Assembly (NCBI GenBank): GCA_038230895.1
Contig: JBBRMJ010000001.1
Location: 65,466-129,465 of the forward strand
Source of the DNA: JAJXTN01 sp038230895
GTDB lineage: Bacteria > Patescibacteriota > Saccharimonadia > Saccharimonadales > UBA4665
Direction of reading: 5' to 3'
Length of the DNA: 64,000 nt
Numbering within the stretch: the first letter of the stretch is position 1; each line of letters begins with the position of its first letter. Under the pieces are notes generated by a model. That model worked only from the letters and a program-made list of their open reading frames with translations, did no database searches and had not been told where the DNA came from. Shown piece by piece: positions 18,052 through 26,809 of the stretch. The position numbers were made by a program, and so were the translations under genes.

Positions 18052-19345
18052 TCTCTTCGATACTCTTCAAGGTCTCTTCCCGTGTGAAGAAGTCTCCGGG
18101 TACACCAGTGTGTTTGGTCATGACATTCATATTCTGGGTAAAGTTAGCAATCAGCTTTTTGGCTTTTGCATAATCAGCTCGGTCGGCCGGTGACAGCTCG
18201 TTCTCGCCGATGATAGCAATGATGCCCTTCAGGGATTCATATTTCTGCAGCAAAGCCTGGACTTGGACACTGAGCAGGTAATGACGATCCCCTACAACCT
18301 CTGGTGTCAGCAATGACGATGTGGTGATGTTCAGGTCAACAGCCGGTCGAATACCCTGCTCGGCGACTTTACGGGAAAGTACGATGATGGAATCCATTTC
18401 ATGCTGAATGAATTGCACGGCGGGGTCGGAGATGTCATCGGCTGGGACATAAATCGTCTGAACCGAGGTAATCGAACCGTTTTCATTGGAACTCAAGCGG
18501 TCTTGCAGTACTTTGACATCAGAAAAGACTGTCGGCTCGTAGCCACCCTCGTTTGGTATCTGGTCCAGGATGGTAGACAGCTCGTTACGGGCTTGGATGT
18601 ATCGAAACATGTTATCGGCGAAGAACAGGATATCTTTGTGGAGTTCATCACGAAAATACTCAGCTGCTGCCGTCGCAGAAATGCCGATGAGTGAACGTTG
18701 GACTGGATTTTCATTCATCTGCGCAAAGAACATGCAGGTGTTTTTGAGCAGGTCATTCTCTTTCAGCGTCATGTAGAGTTCGTGACCTTCACGGATACGC
18801 TCACCGATACCGGCGAAGAACGACAGACCACTCCCAGAGCGAGCAATGTTGTTAATGAGCTCCATGGTGAGCACCGTTTTACCGACACCGGCACCACCGA
18901 TAATACCAATCTTACGACCCTTGACGAAGGGCGTGAAGAAATCCATAACCTTGATACCAGTTTCCAGAATTTCAGGTTTCGAGACTGAGAAGTCGGTACT
19001 GCGAGGCGGCAGCTTCAAAATATCTTTGCGCTTAACGTCGTCGCCGGTAATTGCTGGCTGACCATCAAGCGGGTCCCCGAGCGCATTCAGAATCCGGCCG
19101 ATGGTAATTTCACCGAGCGGGATTTCAATTCCCTTATGGGTACGCTCCACCGGCATACCTTTGGTCAGACGCAAATCACTGCGTACGTTCAGACAGAAGG
19201 CGATCCCACCCGGCTCAAGGTGATCAACGAGTAGCTGGGTATCAAAACCATTCTGAACGGCCACTAATTCATTAACGCTCGGAGGATCATTGTCGAACTG
19301 TGCCCGAACAATCAAATCTTTGACGGTGGTAATAACGCCTGCCAT
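18041..19345 (-). CDS. atpD: ATP synthase beta subunit
   Basis: 434 residues, shorter than the usual 460-480. The catalytic P-loop GGAGVGKTVLTME is intact near residue 150 and GERIREG corresponds to the family GER motif. The region normally reading DDLTDPAP is changed to ADDISDPAVQ, and the C-terminus is shortened, so this is a divergent but apparently catalytic beta subunit. The ATG overlaps the last base of the atpG stop region. Confidence 0.95.
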   Translation of the reverse strand: MAGVITTVKDLIVRAQFDNDPPSVNELVAVQNGFDTQLLVDHLEPGGIAFCLNVRSDLRLTKGMPVERTHKGIEIPLGEITIGRILNALGDPLDGQPAITGDDVKRKDILKLPPRSTDFSVSKPEILETGIKVMDFFTPFVKGRKIGIIGGAGVGKTVLTMELINNIARSGSGLSFFAGIGERIREGHELYMTLKENDLLKNTCMFFAQMNENPVQRSLIGISATAAAEYFRDELHKDILFFADNMFRYIQARNELSTILDQIPNEGGYEPTVFSDVKVLQDRLSSNENGSITSVQTIYVPADDISDPAVQFIQHEMDSIIVLSRKVAEQGIRPAVDLNITTSSLLTPEVVGDRHYLLSVQVQALLQKYESLKGIIAIIGENELSPADRADYAKAKKLIANFTQNMNVMTKHTGVPGDFFTREETLKSIEEIVV

Positions 19346-20208
19346 TAGGTTGCCGCTCCCAGTTTGGCTTTTTTGATACCGTTAATGATCTCTTTGAGGC
19401 GCTCGTCCTTAATCCCACGCTTTGCCCGGTTGAAATCCAGGTGGAGGTCGGCTTTTGATTCATCAGCCCGTTGATGCGACGCACTCATGGCTCGGAAGCG
19501 TGAGGCATATTGAGCCAGTTTGGACTCCAGGATGAGCTGACTGATGGCAATTTGCATCATTGAGCGTTCAAGGTGGGCCGCCACGGTGTAGGTGGACGGT
19601 TCAAATATATAATTTTCGTCACTGATAATATCTTCTGGTTTGTCGGTGGTGTTCCCCCGCTCTTTGACCGCCATCGATAACTCAATCCGTTTGACATCCT
19701 GGACCATCAGCGAGATGTATTCTTGATAATACATTTTGGTAGTTTTATACTGCTGCACTTCACGAATAATCGGCGTAACATTGATATTTTGGTCCTTGGT
19801 TGGCAGCTTAAAGTACTTCTTATAGGTGATCCCACGCTGTGCGAGCTGAACCGCGCCGTGGTGACCAATAGTGATAATGTCATTTCGATCTTTGTCGTAG
19901 TCTTTGAGCATTAGCTGGACCAATTTCTGGTCAATATCACCACTAAAGCCTCCCTCGGCAGTGATGATAATCAATAACTCTTTGTCAATAATCGCTGCGT
20001 CATTCTTATCACGACCGAAACTGAATAAGGCATCAACGCGAAGCTGTGAATATATTTGCCATAACGCGTCGAAAAACTTAGTCGATTGCAGTACCTGGTT
20101 CTTGATTTGGGCGATACGCATGCTAGCAATGCCCTCGAAAACACTGGTCAGCTCAACCAGTGTGGCCATGGATACTTCATCTCGCTCGATTTCACTTGGG
20201 CGTTTCAT
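19345..20208 (-). CDS. atpG: ATP synthase gamma subunit
   Basis: 287 residues, normal length. N- and C-terminal helices (LTSVFEGIASMRIAQIKNQV; ISQLILESKLAQYASRFRAM) flank the Rossmann-like middle (LLIIITAEGGFSGDIDQKL). This is the central stalk that turns inside the alpha/beta ring. The Gly-Gly-Phe-Ser-Gly segment replaces the common GLCG motif. The start overlaps atpA by 4 nt. Confidence 0.93.
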   Translation of the reverse strand: MKRPSEIERDEVSMATLVELTSVFEGIASMRIAQIKNQVLQSTKFFDALWQIYSQLRVDALFSFGRDKNDAAIIDKELLIIITAEGGFSGDIDQKLVQLMLKDYDKDRNDIITIGHHGAVQLAQRGITYKKYFKLPTKDQNINVTPIIREVQQYKTTKMYYQEYISLMVQDVKRIELSMAVKERGNTTDKPEDIISDENYIFEPSTYTVAAHLERSMMQIAISQLILESKLAQYASRFRAMSASHQRADESKADLHLDFNRAKRGIKDERLKEIINGIKKAKLGAAT

Positions 20209-21785
20209 GCTTTAGCCTCGGCAAGTTCTTTGTCCTTGGCTTCGGCCTTCTTGTCGTCCTTGTCCTTGGCCTTGTCACCATCAGCCTTGTCGTTTTTCTT
20301 GGTTGCTTCAACCTGAGCTTCAGGCGCAGCTTCGGCGGGTTTAGCCGCTGTTGGTGCACCCTTCATTTCCACCAAACATTTGGCTTTTAGCTCAGCCCGC
20401 ACAGCATCATATTCCTCGTCCTTAGTGACTTTGACGGAATATTCTGCAACGTGCAATTTGAGTGCGTTCAGGTCAAGATCCTCGCCATCTGGTAGATTGA
20501 GCACGAGATCCAGCATCAATTGCTGTGACATCAGCGAAAACGTGTCCGATGGACTCTGGGTTAGAATCTCAAAGATACGTTTACCAGTATTTAGGGCTCG
20601 TTTGGCCTCGACAGCAAGCTCTGATCCGAAGTGCGAAAACTCTTCGGCTTGACGATAATCTGCCAGAATTTTCAATGTCTGAGCGGCCAATGCCTTCTGT
20701 CGCTTATTGTGGCCGGCACCCCCAGCTCGGGTCACGCTGAGGCCCATACTGACGGCGGGTCGGATACCAGAGCGGAAGGTCTGCATGTCGAGAATCCATT
20801 GCCCGTCGGTGATGGACATGATGTTGGTCGGCAGGAAGGCTGTGATATCACCACTGGCGGCATGCACCACCGGTACACAGGTCAAACAACTGCCATTGCG
20901 ATCAAGCCGACCAGCCCGTTCAAGCAGACTGGAGTGGGCATAGAACATGTCTCCAGGATAAGAGTCCCGACCCGGGCTCACCCCGGATAACAGCGCCACT
21001 TCTCGGTAGGCATGGGCATGACTGGTCAAATCGTCATAAATAATAATCGTATCTTGATCACACTTTTGCCAGAGGTACTCAGCCATCGAGCAGGCCACAT
21101 AGGGAGCGATGTAACTCATAATCAACGACTCGAACATGGTCGAGACCACGACGATAGCCTTCTCAATGCCACCATTCTCTTGCAAACGAGTCAGCAGGGT
21201 GTCAACATCGCTACGTCGCTTGGCAATCAGGCAATACACCACAATTTGATCAGTATTCTTCTGATTGATCGTCAATTGGGTAACCAACGTACTTTTACCA
21301 GACTTGCTGTCACCGAGTAGCGCCATGCGCTGGCCACGGACCATGGGAAATAGGGCGTCAATTGCCGTCACGCCACTCTCCAGCTGATCTTCGACCAAAC
21401 GCCGTTCATACAATGAAGGCGCCACATTGAAGACTGGCCAGACCGCATCGGCTGCAATTGGTCCTTTGCCGTCCAGCGGATCGCCGGTAACTGATACAAC
21501 TCGACCGATGAAATCTTTGCCGACTTTGGTCACCAGCTCTTGGTGCTGGAGCACGGCCATGAGACCAGTGCGCAGACTCTCAGAGCCAAGATGCAAGATG
21601 ACGGTATAATCAGCTAGCACCTGGTGCACAAAGCCCTTACTGCCATCCTCGAACATTACCAGGGCGTGGACGGCAATCGGCTGAAGACCTCGGACCTTGA
21701 CCAAGAACTTTTCAACCGCAATAACTTCACCAACTGGATTGCCAGCTTTAACCAACTTGTCGAAGTGTTGATTGCCCGTGCTCAT
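20205..21785 (-). CDS. atpA: ATP synthase alpha subunit with low-complexity tail
   Basis: 526 residues. The usual N-terminal ~25 residues are missing and the conserved core ends near residue 470. It is followed by about 55 residues of Lys/Ala/Glu/Asp-rich low-complexity sequence that is not part of the family fold. The P-loop is GDSKSGKSTLV, where most alpha subunits have GDRQTGKTA. Signature residues of the nucleotide-binding domain (IIYDDLTSHAHAYREV, SPGRDSYPGD) are present. The start overlaps atpH by 4 nt. Confidence 0.95.
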   Translation of the reverse strand: MSTGNQHFDKLVKAGNPVGEVIAVEKFLVKVRGLQPIAVHALVMFEDGSKGFVHQVLADYTVILHLGSESLRTGLMAVLQHQELVTKVGKDFIGRVVSVTGDPLDGKGPIAADAVWPVFNVAPSLYERRLVEDQLESGVTAIDALFPMVRGQRMALLGDSKSGKSTLVTQLTINQKNTDQIVVYCLIAKRRSDVDTLLTRLQENGGIEKAIVVVSTMFESLIMSYIAPYVACSMAEYLWQKCDQDTIIIYDDLTSHAHAYREVALLSGVSPGRDSYPGDMFYAHSSLLERAGRLDRNGSCLTCVPVVHAASGDITAFLPTNIMSITDGQWILDMQTFRSGIRPAVSMGLSVTRAGGAGHNKRQKALAAQTLKILADYRQAEEFSHFGSELAVEAKRALNTGKRIFEILTQSPSDTFSLMSQQLMLDLVLNLPDGEDLDLNALKLHVAEYSVKVTKDEEYDAVRAELKAKCLVEMKGAPTAAKPAEAAPEAQVEATKKNDKADGDKAKDKDDKKAEAKDKELAEAKA

Positions 21786-22297
21786 GCCACTGGTTCCTTA
21801 TCTGTCAACTTACTCATTAACAGATCACGCTTATCGAGGAAGTCCTGGCGCAAAGAAAAGTCAAAATATTGATTGGTGCTCCTGACAATACAACCAGCGC
21901 CTAGATTAGGCTGCAAGCCGATCGTCAGTAGTACCAAGGGGTGGATCTCGCGTCGTAACCAAGCCATTAACTTCTCGGTGAAAGCCGGGTTCGGGTCCGC
22001 GCTAAAACTGATATGAAGTAAGGGCGCCTGGGCTTTGACCAAAGCTAGTAATTCCTGCAATTGTTTGCGCTCCGCTGGCACTAAGAGATTGAGCTTATTG
22101 AGCTCAACCGTCTGTCCCAGCAATTGGCTCAAACTGGGTAATTGGGTAGCTGGCGCCTTGGTGCGGAGTTCAACTGCGAGGAGTTGATTATCGATTCCGT
22201 CCAACTCTCGCGCTAATCGACCAACGTCAACTGGCCCAACCACCAGGAGCGGTAGTCCAACAATATGTTTGGGTATACTTTTTTCATTAGGCGCCAC
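21782..22297 (-). CDS. atpH: ATP synthase delta subunit
   Basis: 171 residues, assigned by position between atpF and atpA and by a C-terminal segment typical of delta (LMAWLRREIHPLVLLTIGLQ then GAGCIVRSTNQYFDFSLRQ, analogous to the SKVDPSLIGGFV...D.S.R pattern). The N-terminal helical domain is poorly conserved. It clamps F1 to the peripheral stalk. The start overlaps the atpF stop. Confidence 0.8.
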   Translation of the reverse strand: MAPNEKSIPKHIVGLPLLVVGPVDVGRLARELDGIDNQLLAVELRTKAPATQLPSLSQLLGQTVELNKLNLLVPAERKQLQELLALVKAQAPLLHISFSADPNPAFTEKLMAWLRREIHPLVLLTIGLQPNLGAGCIVRSTNQYFDFSLRQDFLDKRDLLMSKLTDKEPVA

Positions 22298-22913
22298 TCT
22301 GGATATCCTCCAGAATTGCTTTTTTGTTGGCTTCCAGGTCCGCTAAGATGTATTCCAGCTGATCAGTCAAATCTATCTGGTCACCAATGGCTGCAAGGAC
22401 GTAGTGATTCACAATATCAGTCATATTCTGCTCAAAACGGTCGATAAGGTGCTTCTTCTCAGCTTTCATTTCCTCTTGAACCTGTTGACCCATCATCTGG
22501 CGCTGTTCATCAATGGCGGTATTCGTCTTTTGGATTGATTCGATTGCCAATTGCTTGGCATCCATAATCGACTCTTCGTACTTATTGAACTCCTCCTGCA
22601 GCTTGCGCGTAATCTCGGTCTTCATGTACTCGTTGAGCTGAGATGTCGTCAGGCGCAAGTCTTGTTGCAGGAACATGGCATTTTCACCAATAATTTTTTC
22701 GAAGTGCAGCCGGCCACGATTGCGGAGTTCTTCACGGAACTCTTCATTGAAGACATGCTCAACATCTTCTTTGGCGGCTTGTTCAAGCGAATCCACCACC
22801 GGCTTTTGATTCGCCTTGGCAGCGCCACGACCGACGCGGACTGCCAGCCATACAAAGGCTATGCCTACGCTCGCCAGGGTCGCCAGGATTAATACTAACC
22901 ACCAGATTGTCAT
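22287..22913 (-). CDS. atpF: ATP synthase b subunit (peripheral stalk)
   Basis: 208 residues: one N-terminal span (about 2-24, IWWLVLILATLASVGIAFVWLA), then a long charged helix to the end. It is longer than the usual ~160. Identification rests on topology and position directly upstream of atpH. It is the only membrane subunit of the synthase encoded here; no a or c gene lies upstream. Confidence 0.8.
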   Translation of the reverse strand: MTIWWLVLILATLASVGIAFVWLAVRVGRGAAKANQKPVVDSLEQAAKEDVEHVFNEEFREELRNRGRLHFEKIIGENAMFLQQDLRLTTSQLNEYMKTEITRKLQEEFNKYEESIMDAKQLAIESIQKTNTAIDEQRQMMGQQVQEEMKAEKKHLIDRFEQNMTDIVNHYVLAAIGDQIDLTDQLEYILADLEANKKAILEDIQSGA

Positions 22914-22940
22914 GTTTGTTTACCCACCATAGTCATAGGA

Positions 22941-23010
22941 GTTCGAGTTTTGCCTTGTATTGCCTTGGTCTTCGAACGCCGATATTCCCTTATTCTTACG
23001 CGAATATGGC
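22941..23010. repeat. two adjacent inverted repeats upstream of atpF
   Basis: GTTCGA at 22941-22946 pairs with TCGAAC at 22972-22977. GCCGATATTC at 22978-22987 pairs with GAATATGGC at 23002-23010 with one bulged G. The pair fills about half of the 133-bp gap between atpF and the next gene and could shape the atp leader. The spacer also holds a TTGCCTTG direct repeat. Confidence 0.5.
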
Positions 23011-23046
23011 AAGTTTCAGCCTTCCGAGACTACCGTCCACAAAATG

Positions 23047-23949
23047 CTAAAGCTTCAGTAGTAAGTATACCGCAAATACACCGACAACAAAAATAATCAA
23101 ACCGGCCACAACCGTTTGAATTAAGCTCTTGATAATCGACTTCTTGGACAGGGGGTTACGACCGACGGCGATCATGCCACTGCGCACGCCACCGTAGAGC
23201 ATGATGCCAGTTACCATAGAGGTAATGAATAGCACCACGAGGCTGAGATAGATTTTGGCGGCCGTCACTGGCTTATTGGCGATAGCGACGGCAGCTTTGG
23301 CCAGAAATGATGGGACGTAATCGGCACTTTTCTGGAGTAATGGGTTATGAGCAATCGTCAAGACGACTGGGATGCGACCTACCGCCACCGTTGTAGTACG
23401 GCCCAGCGTGCTCTTCAGGGGCACCGAACCGATAACATTGGCATTGCCCGAGAAGATACCAGCAGCCTTACCGAGCACTTGGGTCTCTATTTCGCTGGCT
23501 TTCATGGCGACGCCGTCCAGGGCGGAAATGGTCACGTAATCGCCGACTTTAATTGGGCCGTTCTGATTACTCACCAGCACATTATACGTACCGGAGGTGG
23601 CCACCAAGACCTGTTGCTGCTTGATGTCTTGTGGTGTCAGGACAATGGTGGCGTTATTGGCCGGTACCACCACGCCAAGCATGTCCTTGATATTGCCATA
23701 TTCAAGCGGGGCGACGCTGTTCTGAGCCTTATCTTTCAGTTTGACGATCATACCAATCTGGACATTGGCATCAGCGTTATAGCTCTGTGTAACGCCACTG
23801 GAGATATCTTGGGTGGCCGGGGCAGCCGTCGTACTGGGTTTGGTGGTTGTTTTGGCGGTGGCGGCTGAAGCCGATGCAGCACTGAGTAGTATGCTCAAGG
23901 CAATGCCAAACATGAGTAGTTGTCTAATCTGTGGTGTTGGTGTGCGCAT
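23047..23949 (-). CDS. secreted/membrane protein with C-terminal double-span hairpin
   Basis: 300 residues: signal peptide (about 8-30), Thr/Ala-rich linker, exported beta-rich domain (about 55-200), then two C-terminal spans (about 228-250 and 272-298). The loop between the spans reads GVRSGMIAVGRNP, reminiscent of the polar RNP/RQP loop of ATP synthase c subunits, and the gene stands where atpB/atpE often lie. However, the second span has no Asp or Glu at the position of the c-subunit ion-binding carboxylate. The c-like reading is therefore only a resemblance. Family unknown. Confidence 0.6.
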   Translation of the reverse strand: MRTPTPQIRQLLMFGIALSILLSAASASAATAKTTTKPSTTAAPATQDISSGVTQSYNADANVQIGMIVKLKDKAQNSVAPLEYGNIKDMLGVVVPANNATIVLTPQDIKQQQVLVATSGTYNVLVSNQNGPIKVGDYVTISALDGVAMKASEIETQVLGKAAGIFSGNANVIGSVPLKSTLGRTTTVAVGRIPVVLTIAHNPLLQKSADYVPSFLAKAAVAIANKPVTAAKIYLSLVVLFITSMVTGIMLYGGVRSGMIAVGRNPLSKKSIIKSLIQTVVAGLIIFVVGVFAVYLLLKL

Positions 23950-23991
23950 ACGTTCTATGCCCAGTATAGCGCTTTTGCTTACCAGCGTGCA

Positions 23992-25134
23992 CTAGATGGC
24001 GAGGAGTTCGCCCAAGATCTTAACCACCTGGGTAATCTGGCTGGTCGTGGTTGCGCGGCCCAAGGTGAAACGGAGCGAGGCCTGAGCTTCGGCATCAGAC
24101 AAACCAAGCGCCTTGAGGACATGCGATGCTTCCTCATCACTGGCGCTGCAAGCTGAACCTGCGGCGGCCATAATACCGGCTTCGTCAAGCTGGATGAGCA
24201 GCCGCTCATTATCCTGACCAGGAAATGTCAGGTGGACATTATTTGGCAGGCGCTGCTTGCGGGCGCCGTTGATGATAACCTTCGGCAGCTGCGCGTCAAT
24301 CAGAGAGAAGAACTGTTGCTGCAGGATCTGGAGCCGCTTGGTCTCGTCATGCCGCATGGCTTGAGTACTGTCAAGGGCTTGACTGAAACCAATACTCGCA
24401 GCAACGTTTTCGGTACCGCTGCGCAAGCCGCGCTCCTGACCACCGCCATCGATAAGTGGCTGTAATTGCAAACCACCCTTCACATACAACGCACCACTTT
24501 GCTTGGGGCCATAGATTTTACCACCATTCAGTGTCATGAGATCGACACCAAGCCGAGAAACGTGGAGATCGAGATAATTGGCAGCTTGGCAGGCATCAGT
24601 ATGCAGATACAGGGGTAGTTTGCCGACTCGTTGCTTACGCTTGTCGGCAATTATCCGGCTGATGTCGGCAATTGGCTGGATAGTACCGATTTCATTATTG
24701 GCGTACATGACGCTGACTAGCATGGTCTGATCGTCGATACTAGCAGCCAAGCTCTCGAGATCAATCATGCCATCAGGCTTCACTGCCACCTCGCGGCGAT
24801 CATAGCGTCCAGCAGCAGCCAAGACTGATTCGTGCTCAATGCCACTGACCACGATATTGGCTTCCGGGATTTGCCGCATAACACCGTGAATTGCCAGATT
24901 GTTGGCTTCGCTGCCACCGGCGGTGAAAATAATTTCGCTGCGCCGTGCACCCAACCAATGGGCTACGGTAGCGCGAGCTGCTTCCAGGGCTTTTCGAACA
25001 TCCAAAGCTGCCGAATAGGTGGCTGAGGGATTATAAAACTGCTGACTAAAGTAGGGCTGCATGGCCGCAAATACGGCGGGGTCGACCGGCGTTGCGGCCG
25101 CATGATCGAGATAGATTGCTGCTTGGTCTGTCAT
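23992..25134 (-). CDS. cysteine desulfurase (NifS/IscS family)
   Basis: 380 residues, normal length. The N-terminus IYLDHAAATPVDP, the PLP-contacting His in GIEHESV, the Schiff-base Lys in LNGGKIYGPK and the active-site Cys in GSACSASDE all fit the family. It removes sulfur from cysteine as enzyme-bound persulfide, for Fe-S clusters or tRNA thiolation. As the only sulfurtransferase partner of MnmA seen here, tRNA thiolation is a likely role. No iscU/sufU neighbour is present. Confidence 0.93.
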   Translation of the reverse strand: MTDQAAIYLDHAAATPVDPAVFAAMQPYFSQQFYNPSATYSAALDVRKALEAARATVAHWLGARRSEIIFTAGGSEANNLAIHGVMRQIPEANIVVSGIEHESVLAAAGRYDRREVAVKPDGMIDLESLAASIDDQTMLVSVMYANNEIGTIQPIADISRIIADKRKQRVGKLPLYLHTDACQAANYLDLHVSRLGVDLMTLNGGKIYGPKQSGALYVKGGLQLQPLIDGGGQERGLRSGTENVAASIGFSQALDSTQAMRHDETKRLQILQQQFFSLIDAQLPKVIINGARKQRLPNNVHLTFPGQDNERLLIQLDEAGIMAAAGSACSASDEEASHVLKALGLSDAEAQASLRFTLGRATTTSQITQVVKILGELLAI

Positions 25135-25177
25135 CTTAGGACTAGTATACGGTTTCTGGGCAAGGCCAGTTGCTGAC

Positions 25178-25549
25178 CTAGGCGGCTTGCAAGCCTTGGT
25201 ACAGCGGCGTCACTCGTTTTTCATAGAGACCAACCGCTTTGTACAGATTCACTGCTTCTTGAGGACTCAAGCGTTGATAGGTTTGATTATTCTGAATTTT
25301 CAGTACACCTGCACCTGGTCGTACTTCGTAACGAGTTGTTACAACTTGTGGTTTGCCTTGTTCATCAGTCCATTGCTCATGCCACACCCACGTGTGCTCA
25401 TCGAGGCAGAAAAACTCCCGACTATGACCAGCTGGAATCGGTCCAAACAATTGACCGCCGATTTTAGCTTCTCGGCGGATGAGGTCACGGTAGTCACTGG
25501 TCTGACGCTGGGCCGTGCTGGAGCGTAATATTTTAGGCAGCAGCTGCAT
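25178..25549 (-). CDS. hypothetical protein
   Basis: 123 residues from ATG 25549, chosen because a good Shine-Dalgarno (AGGAGAGGAG) lies just upstream; an open frame extends to 25600. It overlaps the end of the upstream gene by 17 nt, suggesting coupling. The centre has a beta-like stretch with several Trp (EHTWVWHEQWTDE) resembling small ligand-binding domains. No family recognised and no signal peptide. Confidence 0.65.
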   Translation of the reverse strand: MQLLPKILRSSTAQRQTSDYRDLIRREAKIGGQLFGPIPAGHSREFFCLDEHTWVWHEQWTDEQGKPQVVTTRYEVRPGAGVLKIQNNQTYQRLSPQEAVNLYKAVGLYEKRVTPLYQGLQAA

Positions 25550-25970
25550 CGCGACGCTCCTCTCCTGGTGCTTGTGCTTTGTCGGCAAGATCAATTCCAA
25601 GTGCGCTACGAGTGTTAGCCCGCGCCTCTCGCAGCATGCGTTGTTGAGCTAAATCAACCGGTCTTAGCGTTTGAGCTGGGCTGGTGGCGATGTCTGGCAC
25701 ATTAGTCTGAGCGGGTACCATTTCAGCTGATTGCAAGGACAGCGGATTGTAGGTGTGGGGGCGGTCGTTCTCTAAATCATCAGCGATGACTAATTCTAGC
25801 TTGCGTAATTTATCTCGTGCCACTTCGGCAGCCAAATCTGAGACCTCGGGATTTGTCATTATCAGCTCCAGCTGGGTGCTATATCGTAGCCTGGCAATAA
25901 GCTGACGTCGCTCGTCACTTCCTATCAGCTTCTCACGGGACTGGCTAGATGAGCGTTGCTTATCGTTCAC
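25533..25970 (-). CDS. hypothetical charged protein
   Basis: 145 residues, highly charged, no membrane segment. A helical N-terminal half (RRQLIARLRYSTQLELIM; VARDKLRKLELVIADDL) precedes a Pro/Thr-containing linker and an Arg/Ala-rich C-terminus. No family recognised. It lies between tatD and the next small gene and is probably co-transcribed with them. Confidence 0.6.
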   Translation of the reverse strand: MNDKQRSSSQSREKLIGSDERRQLIARLRYSTQLELIMTNPEVSDLAAEVARDKLRKLELVIADDLENDRPHTYNPLSLQSAEMVPAQTNVPDIATSPAQTLRPVDLAQQRMLREARANTRSALGIDLADKAQAPGEERRDAAAA

Positions 25971-25987
25971 GTCGAAAACTCCTTGAA

Positions 25988-26803
25988 TTAGATGCCAAAG
26001 AGGTTGCGAGCATTGCTAGTGGTCACGGCAGACATATGTTCGCGGTTTTCACCGCGAAGGTCGGCCACAAAATCAGCAATGTTCACCACCCGTTTTGGCT
26101 CATTGATAGTACCACGATAAGGGGTAGGTGTCAAGAAGGGGGCATCAGTTTCGAGTAGTAATTTTTGCAGCGGCACCGTCCTGTAGACTTCCAGTTGAGC
26201 TGGATCTTTAGCAAAGGTAGCGATACCGTTGACACCAATGTACAGCCCTCGCTCGATTGCTTTCGCGAGATTGACAGCGTTGTCGGTAAAGCTGTGTAAC
26301 ACACCACGTAAGCCAGCATAGCTATCGAAGATTGGCCAAAAGTCGTCGAAAGCATCACGAACGTGGAATATTAGAGGCAAATCATGCTTTTTAGCGAGCT
26401 CAAGTTGGAATATAAGCACTTGGATCTGGGCTGCTTTCGGCGAGTGGTTGTAGTAGAAATCGAAGCCGCATTCGCCAATAGCCACCACTTTGGGTTGTGT
26501 TACCAAAGCCGCGAATGCTGCTAATTGCTGAGCGTTGTCTACGTAGTTCTGGGCTTCGTGGGGATGCAGCCCAATACTGGCCCAGCAGTTTTCACGATTT
26601 TTCACGAATTCCACCGCCAATTCGCTATCGCGCAAATCACAGCCTACGCAGACTATGCCCATTACACCGTCAGCCACAGCGTTTTCGACCACGCTATCAG
26701 CGCTCAAATCCTGGGCTTTCGCCCATAATTCACGAGTTGTGCGTTCCCCCTCTTTCAGCCCGATTGATTGGATATGGCAGTGGGTATCGAACAGATCAGT
26801 CAT
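25988..26803 (-). CDS. tatD: TatD family metal-dependent deoxyribonuclease
   Basis: 271 residues, normal length. Metal-binding motifs of the TIM-barrel hydrolase are present: DTHCHIQ at the N-terminus, GECGFDFYY near 115, and LLETDAPFLTP near 225. Family members act as 3'-5' exonucleases or D-aminoacyl-tRNA deacylase-like enzymes in the cytoplasm. It lies 6 nt downstream of metG, a common pairing in bacteria. Confidence 0.93.
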   Translation of the reverse strand: MTDLFDTHCHIQSIGLKEGERTTRELWAKAQDLSADSVVENAVADGVMGIVCVGCDLRDSELAVEFVKNRENCWASIGLHPHEAQNYVDNAQQLAAFAALVTQPKVVAIGECGFDFYYNHSPKAAQIQVLIFQLELAKKHDLPLIFHVRDAFDDFWPIFDSYAGLRGVLHSFTDNAVNLAKAIERGLYIGVNGIATFAKDPAQLEVYRTVPLQKLLLETDAPFLTPTPYRGTINEPKRVVNIADFVADLRGENREHMSAVTTSNARNLFGI

Positions 26804-26809
26804 GTCCGA

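Noticed and set aside
23047..23949. This gene as a true ATP synthase c subunit fusion
   Set aside because: No acidic residue is present in the second span, so it cannot carry protons in the usual way; kept only as a resemblance.
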